NCBI GenBank assembly: GCA_900548195.1
Contig: URJQ01000086.1
Span: forward strand, 1 to 13,966
DNA from: an uncultured Prevotella sp.
GTDB lineage: Bacteria > Bacteroidota > Bacteroidia > Bacteroidales > Bacteroidaceae
Direction of reading: 5' to 3'
DNA length: 13,966 bases
A program made the translations under genes and the position numbers. Below the pieces are notes generated by a model that searched no databases, was not told the origin of the DNA, and saw only the letters and a list, made by a program, of their open reading frames with translations. This document shows positions 6,501 to 13,251 of the stretch, one piece after another. Position 1 is the first letter of the stretch. Each line of letters starts with the position of its first letter.

Positions 6501-8318
6501 TATATCCCAATGGAGGACGGCACGCATCACATCGACGGAATCCTGATAAAGGACGGTCTGGAGGTGGCAAATATCAGCGGTGGCTATAATCCTGAAAACG
6601 AAGGCACTATTGACCTCGTCATGAATCTGCAGAAACTGCCGCTCGATCTCGCCAATGGTTTCATCCCCGACCAGCTTATTGGTCTTGAAGGAACGGGCGA
6701 TGGCACCATTACGGTGAAGGGTTCGGTGGCTCATCCTGACGTCAATGGCGAGGTGTTCCTGCAGGATGCCTCTCTGATTTCCGTGCCTTACGGCGTAAAG
6801 ATGAAGTTTGACGATGACCCAGTGCGCATTGTCGGCTCCAAACTGTTGCTCGAAAATTTCCAGATGTATGCCAACAACAATCAGCCACTTCTCCTAATGG
6901 GCGACATAGACTTTGGCAATACCGACCATATAGCCGTCAATCTGCGCATGAGAGGCAATAATATGCTCGTCATTGACGCCAAGGAGACGCGCCGCTCTGA
7001 GGCTTATGGCAAGGCTTATGTCAATTTCTATGGTATGCTGACCGGTGAACTGGCACAGTTGAAGATGCGTGGCAAACTGGAAGTATTGCCTACCACAGAC
7101 CTCTATTACATACTGCGCGACTCGCCTATCACCACAGACAATCGACTGAAGGAACTGGTGACATTCACCGATCTCGATGTGGAGGAGCATCATGCTGATG
7201 TTCCACCATCCATTGACGGACTCAATATGGACCTCTCTGTCGATGTGAATGACGGAGCACACATCACCTGTTGGCTCAACACCAACCATACCAACTACCT
7301 CGACATCCTCGGCGGTGGAGAATTGCGTATGCGCTATATCTCTGATGAAATACGTCTCACGGGCAGATACACCATATACTCTGGAGAGATGAAGTATTCT
7401 CTCCCGGTCATTCCGCTCAAGTCATTCTCCATATCCGAAGGCAGTTATCTGGAGTTTACGGGCGATATGATGAATCCAAGGCTCAACATCACCGCCCTGG
7501 AAGAGACCCGCGCCACGGTGGATATCAATGGTGTCAATCAGGTGGTGCTGTTCAAATGCGGTGTCGCCATCACCAAGACGCTGCAGGATATGGGATTGGA
7601 ATTTCTCATAGACGCACCTGAAAATCAGACTATCAGCGATGAACTGCAGGCGAAGTCTATCGAAGAGCGAGGCAAACTCGCTGTCACCATGCTCACCACG
7701 GGAATGTATCTCTCAGAGAATAATACGTCTGCTTTCACCATGAACTCCGCTCTCAGTGCTTTCTTGCAGTCGGAAATCAATAGTATTGCAGGCTCTGCAC
7801 TGCGCACTCTCGACCTTTCAGTAGGTCTGGAGAACAGCACTGACGAGACCGGACACATGCATACCGACTATGCCTTCAAGTTTGCGAAGCGATTTTGGAA
7901 TAATCGTCTCTCCATCTCAGTAGGCGGAAAGATAAGCACCGGACCGGATGTCAGCGGGCAGAACAATTCCTTCTTTGACAATGTGGAATTGCAATACCGC
8001 ACATCCGACACCTCTAACCAGTATCTGCGACTCTTCTATAAGCGTGCCGTATATGACTTCCTCGAAGGCTACGTAGGACAATATGGAGGCGGATATATGT
8101 GGAAACGCAAACTGCAACATTTCAAGGACATCTTCCGCACCAAGGTGCCGGACACTATGCCTATGCGTTCGGCTGGCTCAGTGCCTGCGGTCAGAGACTC
8201 TGCCAATGCCGTTAAGGCTACTGATGGTGCCGCTCAGACTCCTGCCGTTAGCGTTCTGACTCCTGATGGTGGCGTTCTGATTCCTGTCATAAATGATTCC
8301 ATACCTCAAAAGCAATGA
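3600..8318 (+). CDS. tamB: TamB, translocation and assembly module inner-membrane-anchored protein
   Basis: This is a 1572-residue AsmA/TamB-family protein. A signal anchor (residues 7-30: a hydrophobic run of Ile, Leu and Ala ending in YLPP) fixes it in the inner membrane. The long middle consists of beta-rich segments expected to fold into the groove that spans the periplasm. The C-terminal TamB (DUF490) domain covers roughly 1150-1500, with typical Bacteroidetes wording: YSLPVIPLKSFSI near 1265 followed by LEFTGDMMNPRLNI, LSISVGGKIS near 1440, and LEGYVGQYGGGYMWKRKL near 1488. It works with an Omp85 partner in outer-membrane protein insertion or lipid transport between membranes. Length fits the Bacteroidetes family. 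After about 1510 comes a Pro/Ala/Thr-rich tail with a small 7-codon duplication (8251-8286). The ATG start puts the anchor right at the N-terminus. It has its own consensus promoter, and its stop overlaps the next start, so the two are translationally coupled. Confidence 0.93.
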   Translation: MSKTQKWATGIFLAPIIIILLLAVAIYLPPIQNWAVQKVTAYASEKMGMEISVDHVCLVFPLDLGVDGVKIIQPNDSIPQKKDTIADLKRAVVDVRLFPLFAKRVEIDRLDIYDLKMNTANLVHEARVKGTLALLSLESHGIDLGKETLRLDMAMIDGARLDVALSDTVPPDTTESKNFWKINLDKLDVRNSDVTVHMPGDTLQVKAVLADVKAKQGFFDLYKGQYDLASIDWKKGEIKYDNNFQPRLKGLDANHIALSDIHLGIDSLHFCSPDLSVVIRQCKMKEKSGIVLASLTGKAVMDSTRLHLHHIAMKTPTSDLQAEVAIDLNVMDEKNPGQMNADISASLSKEDLLLAMGDMPVAFRRQWPAHPLAVKAKMKGNMRHVDVSEAMMELPGAMKITAKGKADYPADMEKIKADFHLDATTYNLAFVSTLLSSDLQRMIAIPSTHAVADLKMDGKAVNVSFDVAESRGKMLGKAYYNADTEAYSANIDAKNFQIQHYVKGMNLGGFTGKAELKGKGTDFFSPYSTLTAKSEVSDFKYDKWNLNNMSLVALLENGRARVNLTSRNDMIDGTVILDALMSRNPIRATLISELNYADLHRLQIAEAPLTIGGCAHIDIASDLKDYYMLQGTVGDVTVRSAEQTYRPDDMVIDLLTRRDTTHAVADCGDFHLRADVSGGYKYILGLSDRMAKEMARQWNDRVIDGDAFRKTLPKSKVFFTMGQENPVARGLKRYDFAVANMYADFITSPESGINGELHIDTLKTEGMKLDRFVAKVTSDETDIRYRLDIENDTNKPKYGFRATALGMFMPNAVSSDVVMTDLKGRKIISLSSVAEMEKEGIRLSFAKQKQIIGYKDFTVNDDNYVFLSKDMRVSADMALRADDGTGMQIYTDDNNLEALQDVTFSLHRIDLGAILPAIPYMPKVSGIMDGDFHVIQTANDLSVSSSVEFQKLIYEDCPVGNISSEFVYIPMEDGTHHIDGILIKDGLEVANISGGYNPENEGTIDLVMNLQKLPLDLANGFIPDQLIGLEGTGDGTITVKGSVAHPDVNGEVFLQDASLISVPYGVKMKFDDDPVRIVGSKLLLENFQMYANNNQPLLLMGDIDFGNTDHIAVNLRMRGNNMLVIDAKETRRSEAYGKAYVNFYGMLTGELAQLKMRGKLEVLPTTDLYYILRDSPITTDNRLKELVTFTDLDVEEHHADVPPSIDGLNMDLSVDVNDGAHITCWLNTNHTNYLDILGGGELRMRYISDEIRLTGRYTIYSGEMKYSLPVIPLKSFSISEGSYLEFTGDMMNPRLNITALEETRATVDINGVNQVVLFKCGVAITKTLQDMGLEFLIDAPENQTISDELQAKSIEERGKLAVTMLTTGMYLSENNTSAFTMNSALSAFLQSEINSIAGSALRTLDLSVGLENSTDETGHMHTDYAFKFAKRFWNNRLSISVGGKISTGPDVSGQNNSFFDNVELQYRTSDTSNQYLRLFYKRAVYDFLEGYVGQYGGGYMWKRKLQHFKDIFRTKVPDTMPMRSAGSVPAVRDSANAVKATDGAAQTPAVSVLTPDGGVLIPVINDSIPQKQ

Positions 8319-10798
8319 TTCTTACACCTTATTATATATATAAAGGAGAGACCCGACGCAAGTCATACTTCTCCATCCTCGCGCTCATGGCGGCATTATT
8401 AGCTGTCATGATGCTCGGCTCATGCTCCACAACCTCATCTCTTGAGCCTGGCGAACAGCTCTTCACCGGACTGAAACCGATAGAATACACCAACTATGAG
8501 AGCGGTTCCCACTTCAATGCGACGCAGGAAGAGATAGAGGCTTCGCTCGCCACAGCACCTAATGGCGCACTCTTCGGTTCGTCATATTATCGCACTCCAT
8601 TCCCTTATGCCCTCTGGATTTACAATGCCTGCAACGGCAAAGAGAATGCCTTGGCTCGCTGGCTCAACGGCACCTTCGGCAAAGCGCCCGTACTGATGAG
8701 TAATGTCAATCCCGAATTGCGCACCAGCGTGGCTCAGACAGTGCTGCAAAATCATGGCTATTTCCGTGGAAATATCGACTATAGCGTCATAGAAGGCAAG
8801 CCTAAGACCACCAAAAACGATACTATCGAGCGTCCAAGGACGGCAAAGATTGCATATAAAGTGGACCTCGGACCTGTTTTCCGCATTGACACCGTCACGT
8901 TCCTGCATTTTCCAAAGAAGGAATATGAGGCTGTTGTCGCCACAAAGTCGCTGATAAAGCCGGGTAATCCCTTTGATATCAGCGTCCTTGATGCCGAGCG
9001 CACGCGCATCTACAAGTATTTCCGTAATAATGGTTACTACTTCTACAAGCAGTCGTACACCACCTTCCGTGCCGACACTCTCAAGGTGCCGGAGCATGTA
9101 CGTCTGCAAATCCACCTCGCCGACTCGCTGCCTGAGGAGGCGATGCGCAAGTGGATGGTGGGAAAAATCGACGTGAAAATCCAGCGAACAGCCACCGAAG
9201 AGCTTACCGACACCATCAAGCCACGCATCCTTACCGTGCATTTCGGAGGCAAGAAGCCGCCTATCCGCCCGAAGGTAATTCTCTCGGATGTTCGTCTCTT
9301 CCCTGGTCAGCTCTTCTCCGAGGAATCATATCAGGAGTCTATCAATAATCTTCTGGCTAAGGGAATCTACGCGTCGTCAGCTATGGAGTTTACTCCACGC
9401 ACCGATACGGCTGGGCATTACGTCAGCATTCCCGACACATTAGTCGTAACACGCGACGGCAAGGAGTGTGCCGGAGCAGGCATTCTCGATATGAGCATCA
9501 ACTGCGTGCTGGACAAACCCTATGATTTTTCCATCCAGGCAAACTATACCGGCAAGACATCCGGCAGGCAGGGACAGGGCGTGGAGATGGGATTTGCCAA
9601 GCGCAATGCCTTCCGTGGCGGCGAACTGTTGAGCCTCAATCTCGGTGCAAGTTATGAGTTTGAGCCAGACCATCTATTCAGTAAGGACAATGCCAACTAT
9701 GAAATATCGGGCGACCTCTCTCTGACCATCCCGAAACTGTTTCTCCCCAAATTCCTCATGCCTAAGAGAAGACTCTGGCAGACCACGCCTTCCACCGTCA
9801 TCACCCTCTCGCGTGAGACGATAAACAGGAGCAACTATTTCCGTAGGCATATCCTTTCCTCCGAACTGACCTATATCTTCCAGCCCACAAAGCAGTCCGT
9901 CCACAAGATTTCCCCTATCATAGTGGAGTACGACCGCCTTGCCCACATGACGGATAAGTATCTGGACAAAGTGCTGGAATCACCGATATTGACCGCGAGC
10001 GCAAAGGATTATTTCATCACAAAAATGAGATACAACTATCGTTTCACGTCTCCGATGTCCTATCGTCATCCGATATATTTCTCCACCACCCTGACCGAAG
10101 CCTCCAATATCCTTGCTCTCGGTTATCTCGCCGCAGGCAAATCATGGAATGAGAAGGATAAAGTCACATTCAAGGCACCGTTCTCACAGTTTGTCAAAGC
10201 AGAGGTGGATTGGCGAAAGACTTGGAGCATCGGCGACCATTCTTCCCTCGTAGCCCATGCCCAGGCAGGCGTATTGAAGGTCTATGGCAACTCCGACAGC
10301 GCACCTTACTCCGAGTATTTCTATGTAGGCGGAGCCAATAATGTGCGCGCCTTCTCGGCAAGAAGCATCGGACCGGGTCGTTCCCACGTCACCGACAGTG
10401 ACCTCGCCTACCTCACCAACGTGGGCGATATGAAGTTTGTCATGAATCTGGAATATCGTCCTCACCTCTTTGGCTCGCTCTATGGAGCCTTGTTTATAGA
10501 TGCCGGCAATGTGTGGACATTCAATAGTGACGTAGATCTCAAGCCGACAGGCGACCAGCAAGCCGACGATCTCCTGAAGAGCATGAACGGAGGCGACTTC
10601 AAAGCAAGCAAATTCCTGAACGACCTTGCCGTGGGAATAGGCGTCGGCATACGTTATGACCTCGACTTCTTCGTCTTGCGACTCGACTGGGGCTACGCTC
10701 TCCACGCGCCTTACGAGACATCAAAGGGTGGTTACTTCAATATTCCAAGCTTCAGCAAGGCGCATTGTCTTAATTTTGCCATCGGCTATCCATTCTAA
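8315..10798 (+). CDS. tamL: TamL, lipid-anchored TamA-like Omp85 barrel protein
   Basis: This is an 827-residue outer-membrane protein of the Omp85/BamA superfamily. Residues 16-37 are a lipoprotein signal (charged ETRRK, a hydrophobic core, then lipobox LGSC), so Cys37 should be lipidated; CSTTSSLEPGEQL is the start of the mature protein. Residues about 45-400 correspond to POTRA-like periplasmic repeats, and about 400-827 to a 16-stranded barrel. The Omp85 loop-6 motif appears as VRAF (about 676-679) followed by SARSIGPG, an Ala variant of VRGF. The chain ends in Phe (AIGYPF), as barrels do for BAM recognition. A lipid anchor on a TamA-like protein next to tamB is the described Bacteroidetes TamL arrangement. 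The ATG overlaps the tamB stop as ATGA. The signal peptide n-region is rather long; no better start is present. The gene ends where the Rhs remnant begins. Confidence 0.9.
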   Translation: MILTPYYIYKGETRRKSYFSILALMAALLAVMMLGSCSTTSSLEPGEQLFTGLKPIEYTNYESGSHFNATQEEIEASLATAPNGALFGSSYYRTPFPYALWIYNACNGKENALARWLNGTFGKAPVLMSNVNPELRTSVAQTVLQNHGYFRGNIDYSVIEGKPKTTKNDTIERPRTAKIAYKVDLGPVFRIDTVTFLHFPKKEYEAVVATKSLIKPGNPFDISVLDAERTRIYKYFRNNGYYFYKQSYTTFRADTLKVPEHVRLQIHLADSLPEEAMRKWMVGKIDVKIQRTATEELTDTIKPRILTVHFGGKKPPIRPKVILSDVRLFPGQLFSEESYQESINNLLAKGIYASSAMEFTPRTDTAGHYVSIPDTLVVTRDGKECAGAGILDMSINCVLDKPYDFSIQANYTGKTSGRQGQGVEMGFAKRNAFRGGELLSLNLGASYEFEPDHLFSKDNANYEISGDLSLTIPKLFLPKFLMPKRRLWQTTPSTVITLSRETINRSNYFRRHILSSELTYIFQPTKQSVHKISPIIVEYDRLAHMTDKYLDKVLESPILTASAKDYFITKMRYNYRFTSPMSYRHPIYFSTTLTEASNILALGYLAAGKSWNEKDKVTFKAPFSQFVKAEVDWRKTWSIGDHSSLVAHAQAGVLKVYGNSDSAPYSEYFYVGGANNVRAFSARSIGPGRSHVTDSDLAYLTNVGDMKFVMNLEYRPHLFGSLYGALFIDAGNVWTFNSDVDLKPTGDQQADDLLKSMNGGDFKASKFLNDLAVGIGVGIRYDLDFFVLRLDWGYALHAPYETSKGGYFNIPSFSKAHCLNFAIGYPF

Positions 10799-10806
10799 TA
10801 AATACC

Positions 10807-10826
10807 GCTTTTCCCCCTAAAAAAGC
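10807..10826 (+). terminator. Weak hairpin after tamL
   Basis: GCTTTT (10807-10812) pairs with AAAAGC (10821-10826) around an 8-base loop, starting 8 bp after the tamL stop. It has only two G-C pairs and no T-run, so it is a poor terminator, and read-through into the Rhs remnant seems possible. Confidence 0.2.
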
Positions 10827-10833
10827 AATAAAT

Positions 10834-11241
10834 TACCTTCTTGGAGGAAGTCTTGTATTGAAGAATGGCAAGATAGACAAATACCTGTTTGAGGGCGGAT
10901 ATTGTCAGGCGACAGCAATAGGGGCATATACAGATACTTTCGCCTTTCACTATTACAACCAGGATCATCTCGGCAATAACCGGGAGGTAGTGGATCCAAG
11001 CGGTAATGTGGTTCAGGTGACGAACTACTATCCATTCGGTGCGCCATATGCTGATGACAAAGCCTCTTTGAATCCTGATAAGCAGCAGTACAAGTACAAT
11101 AGTAAGGAACTTGACAGAATGCATGGATTGAAACCTACGACTATGGTGCTCGTCAGCATGACCCTATTCTCGGAAGATGGGATAGGATTGATCCACTCTG
11201 TGAGAAGTATTATAGCACAAGTCCGTATGCGTATTGTATGA
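10834..11241 (+). pseudogene. Rhs core fragment, 5'-truncated and frameshifted
   Basis: The translated frame has clear Rhs (YD-repeat) wording near the core end: YCQATA, FHYYNQDHLGNNREVVD, GNVVQVTNYYPFGAPYAD and YKYNSKELDRMHGL. Nothing resembling the long N-terminal Rhs shell or a delivery domain precedes it; similarity fades at about 10834, only about 36 bp after the tamL stop, and there is no promoter or proper start (the first ATG-like codon in frame is TTG at 10858). At 11131-11133 an A-run appears one base short: the expected TYDYGARQHDPILGRWDRIDPLCEKYYSTSPYAYCMNNP continues in another frame from 11136. The shifted frame stops at TGA 11239-11241, overlapping the ATG at 11238. A sequencing error in the A-run would also explain the shift. 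Probably the 3' end of a displaced (orphan) Rhs gene. Confidence 0.85.
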
Positions 11242-11942
11242 ATAATCCTGTAAGGTTCATTGACCCTGATGGATGTGAAATAAAAGGCTATACCAAAAAA
11301 GATGCAGCACAAGTTGTTGAAGATATAAGAGCAATATTTTCGGCGAAAGAATTTGACAATTTCAGGAATCTAATAGTACAGTCCGGTAAAAAACAAAATG
11401 GAAAATCTTTGGCAAAGATTAGTAATGATGCACTAAAAGCTGCTTTCGATGGGGTTAATCTATCAGAAGACCAGCAAGCATTAGTAGACATAGTTGTGAA
11501 TACAATAAATTCCAACAAAGTACACACTATTGAATATGCAGATAAAGAGGGTATTGTGTCGGAAGATGCTATGAAAGCATTTAATCCTATACCTGCGCTC
11601 AATAGCACTATAGAAAAGCGCGGAGGTTTGCCTACCTTCTTCATTGAAAATGCAGGAGGAGGTGGACTCACAATGCGCACATTTAATGGAACACATACAG
11701 TTATTGTAAATTCGTCGTCACTACACCCTGTAGGGCGGTCTGTGACAACAGGACATGAATTATTCGGTCATGGTCGCTCGTTAGGCTTAGGAAGAAGTGA
11801 CGATGCCCAACAACATGTCGACGCAATTCAAGCAGAAAACTTAATCCGCCGTGTTATGGGGATTACTTCAGTAAATGATGGAAGTCATCATGCAGACGGA
11901 GCATACATTTCAAATCCAACTTCATTACCCGAATACAGATGA
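11238..11942 (+). CDS. Rhs C-terminal toxin-like domain with HExxGH motif
   Basis: The 234 residues start with the last Rhs signature (MNNPVRFIDPDG, 1-12), the usual border before a variable C-terminal toxin. The tip carries GHELFGHG: His173, Glu174 and His178 form HExxGH, the spacing known from dipeptidyl peptidase III (M49), not the usual HExxH. Glu200 in HVDAIQAEN, 22 residues past His178, could be the third metal ligand. A Zn-metallopeptidase-like activity is therefore inferred, not shown. I faintly recall similar GHELxGHGR tips on other Bacteroidetes Rhs proteins. In the ancestral gene this frame was fused to the Rhs core; here an upstream frameshift separates them, and ATG 11238 overlaps the stop of the broken frame (ATGA), so coupled restart could still give a free 26-kDa protein. 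It overlaps the next gene by ATGA. No signal peptide. Confidence 0.72.
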   Translation: MNNPVRFIDPDGCEIKGYTKKDAAQVVEDIRAIFSAKEFDNFRNLIVQSGKKQNGKSLAKISNDALKAAFDGVNLSEDQQALVDIVVNTINSNKVHTIEYADKEGIVSEDAMKAFNPIPALNSTIEKRGGLPTFFIENAGGGGLTMRTFNGTHTVIVNSSSLHPVGRSVTTGHELFGHGRSLGLGRSDDAQQHVDAIQAENLIRRVMGITSVNDGSHHADGAYISNPTSLPEYR

Positions 11943-12472
11943 AATACTTATTAACATTTATAATCTTTAGCATTACATTGTTCAAAATAAATGCATCAAC
12001 AGTAGATTCTACTTTGATCAAAGAGTACCAAAGAGGTTATGATACTGTCTATGAAATCATCGAACACGAGAATTTAAAGGACTGTATTGCTTCCCATCCA
12101 TTCTGTTGTTTATTTTATGAGAATTTGTGGTCAATTACTGTCAAAAAAGAGAAATCATATATATTATACTATGGGTATAGAATTGGGAATGCAAAAGTGA
12201 AACATAAAGAAATCTCAATAGATAATACTGTTATGACTGATTTGTTTTCTCTTGAGCAAAATAAATTTAAAAAAAGCATCAAACGTAGGGATTCTTATAC
12301 TCCAATATATTGGTATTTATTACTTACGGATTCTATGCATAATAAAAAGTTTGAATGGAACGCATATTCTATATGTGACGGTAAATATTATAAGTTTTTT
12401 CAACAAGTTTATGGGGAATACTATGTGTTTTTAAATAATATTACCTGCGAAGATAAGTTGGATCGCAAATGA
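11939..12472 (+). CDS. Small exported protein, probable immunity protein of the Rhs toxin
   Basis: This is a 177-residue protein with a clear signal peptide (MKYLLTFIIFSITLFKINA, cleavage near residue 19-20), so it probably acts in the periplasm or at a membrane. The mature part is rich in Tyr, Lys and Asp/Glu, with three close cysteines (residues about 49, 56 and 57). I recognise no family. The role is inferred from position: it directly follows the toxin domain with an ATGA overlap (start 11939, toxin stop 11940-11942), the standard place for the cognate immunity gene in Rhs modules. An exported immunity protein would fit a toxin acting in the periplasm. The gene is AT-rich compared with the tamB operon, consistent with horizontal gain. 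It appears intact. Confidence 0.65.
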   Translation: MKYLLTFIIFSITLFKINASTVDSTLIKEYQRGYDTVYEIIEHENLKDCIASHPFCCLFYENLWSITVKKEKSYILYYGYRIGNAKVKHKEISIDNTVMTDLFSLEQNKFKKSIKRRDSYTPIYWYLLLTDSMHNKKFEWNAYSICDGKYYKFFQQVYGEYYVFLNNITCEDKLDRK

Positions 12473-12485
12473 AGGATTGAAACAG

Positions 12486-12638
12486 ATGAAAAGCGTATTT
12501 GTACAATTTGATCGTCAAATATTATTTTCTAATGGCTTAACCAGAGAATATCACCCTAAAGTAAATACACCATATATTCCATTTGCTATAACAGAGTTTG
12601 ATTACGTTAAGGAATTGCCAGTAAAAATGGCTCAATAA
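12486..12638 (+). CDS. 50-residue hypothetical protein after the immunity gene
   Basis: The ORF starts MKSVFVQFDRQILFSNG and ends VKELPVKMAQ, 13 bp after the previous stop, on the same strand and just before a strong stem-loop. AGGA at 12473-12476 is about 10 bp upstream of the ATG. There is no signal peptide or recognised motif. It may be a last small gene of the cassette or the head of a truncated gene; being short, it could also be chance. It is in a different frame from the 11939 gene and does not look like its continuation. Confidence 0.4.
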   Translation: MKSVFVQFDRQILFSNGLTREYHPKVNTPYIPFAITEFDYVKELPVKMAQ

Positions 12639-12652
12639 TTTAGATCCTTTGA

Positions 12653-12705
12653 GACTAAAGAGGTCTTCGAGTGGCGATAAAGATCATTTGAAGACCACTT
12701 TAGTC
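12653..12705 (+). terminator. Strong stem-loop ending the Rhs cassette
   Basis: GACTAAAGAGGTCTTC (12653-12668) pairs with GAAGACCACTTTAGTC (12690-12705) with a single A-A mismatch in 16 bp, around a 21-base loop. It starts 14 bp after the stop of the 50-codon ORF. There is no long T-run, only scattered T bases (GTTTGTAT) after it. It is the most convincing terminator-like structure in the window; it could also be a REP-like inverted repeat. Confidence 0.6.
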
Positions 12706-13008
12706 AGTTTGTATAAAAGATTTCCGTAAGCATTTGACAACTTACACATTGTAGCAGATGCAGTTCTGTAGTAGTTTTCCATGAGTCTGCACAGGAAGAA
12801 CAATCGTTAATCCTAAGCTATAACAAAGGGGATAAACTCAATGAAGTTCCGTTCTATAAGCGAACAGGAAGCGAAGGTTCATCGAGTTTACCCCCTAAGC
12901 ATAACGAAGGATTCTTTTCCTTACAAATGCATTACGGTCTGCCGTGGTCATCTCCATTTTCTACAAGTGCCACCTTCGAGAGCCAAAGTATAATTTTTAT
13001 AGGGAAGT
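12706..13008. other. Gene-free stretch behind the Rhs cassette
   Basis: I find no convincing gene. The stretch carries the composite repeat at 12812-12910. A 32-codon minus-strand frame at 12684-12782 reaches into the terminator stem and has no support. The rest may be decayed mobile or Rhs-related DNA, but nothing identifiable remains. Confidence 0.5.
12812..12910. repeat. Large imperfect stem-loop flanked by short direct repeats
   Basis: The outer arms 12828-12845 (GGGGATAAACTCAATGAA) and 12878-12894 (TTCATCGAGTTTACCCC) are complementary except for one extra base and one mismatch. An inner stem pairs TTCCGTTC (12847-12854) with GAACAGGAA (12862-12870) with one bulge. On each side lies a near-identical direct copy: CCTAAGCTATAACAAAGG (12812-12829) and CCTAAGCATAACGAAGG (12894-12910). 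Inverted repeat inside direct repeats is the layout of a small non-coding mobile element or REP-like unit. Confidence 0.6.
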
Positions 13009-13039
13009 TTTGTAAATAAGTATATTTGAGTTAATTTTG
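13009..13039 (+). promoter_or_regulatory. Consensus promoter with no obvious gene downstream
   Basis: TTTG at 13009-13012, a 19-bp spacer and TAATTTTG at 13032-13039 match the Bacteroidetes consensus as well as the two mapped at 3403-3483. Transcription would begin near 13045 and run rightward, antisense to the DUF4377-type gene from 13252 on. The early transcript contains a hairpin, GTAACTAC 13068-13075 with GTAGTTGT 13084-13091, and TTGGGA (13045-13050) can pair with TCCCAA (13129-13134). A small RNA, or a leader of a weak ORF at 13122, are possible products. Confidence 0.5.
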
Positions 13040-13251
13040 TTCATTTGGGAGTTTCAATAGAAAATCCGTAACTACCGACCTGAGTAGTTGTGAAAATGCT
13101 TGATAATATTATTTATAAAAAATGAATTTCCCAATGACCGCCATCAGAAAAATGATTTTGCAAACAACTAATTGCCATCGCGTTACTGATTCATCCGCGG
13201 ATTATTCAACTTCTCATAACCGTTTTTTTGCTCAACGCTCTGTTAGAGATC

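Noticed and set aside
8251..8286. 21-bp near-perfect tandem duplication in the tamB tail
   Set aside because: It only extends a low-complexity Pro/Gly-rich C-terminus by seven residues; likely slippage without special meaning.
12684..12782. Minus-strand ORF of 32 codons (starts MENYYRTASATMCK)
   Set aside because: Too short, no promoter or motif, and it runs through one arm of the strong stem-loop at 12653-12705.
42..13089. The 12-mer ACCTGAGTAGTT near both ends of the window (42-53 and 13078-13089), which might mark element ends
   Set aside because: A shared 12-mer is expected by chance in 14 kb, and the flanks do not match, so it does not support a mobile element spanning the window.
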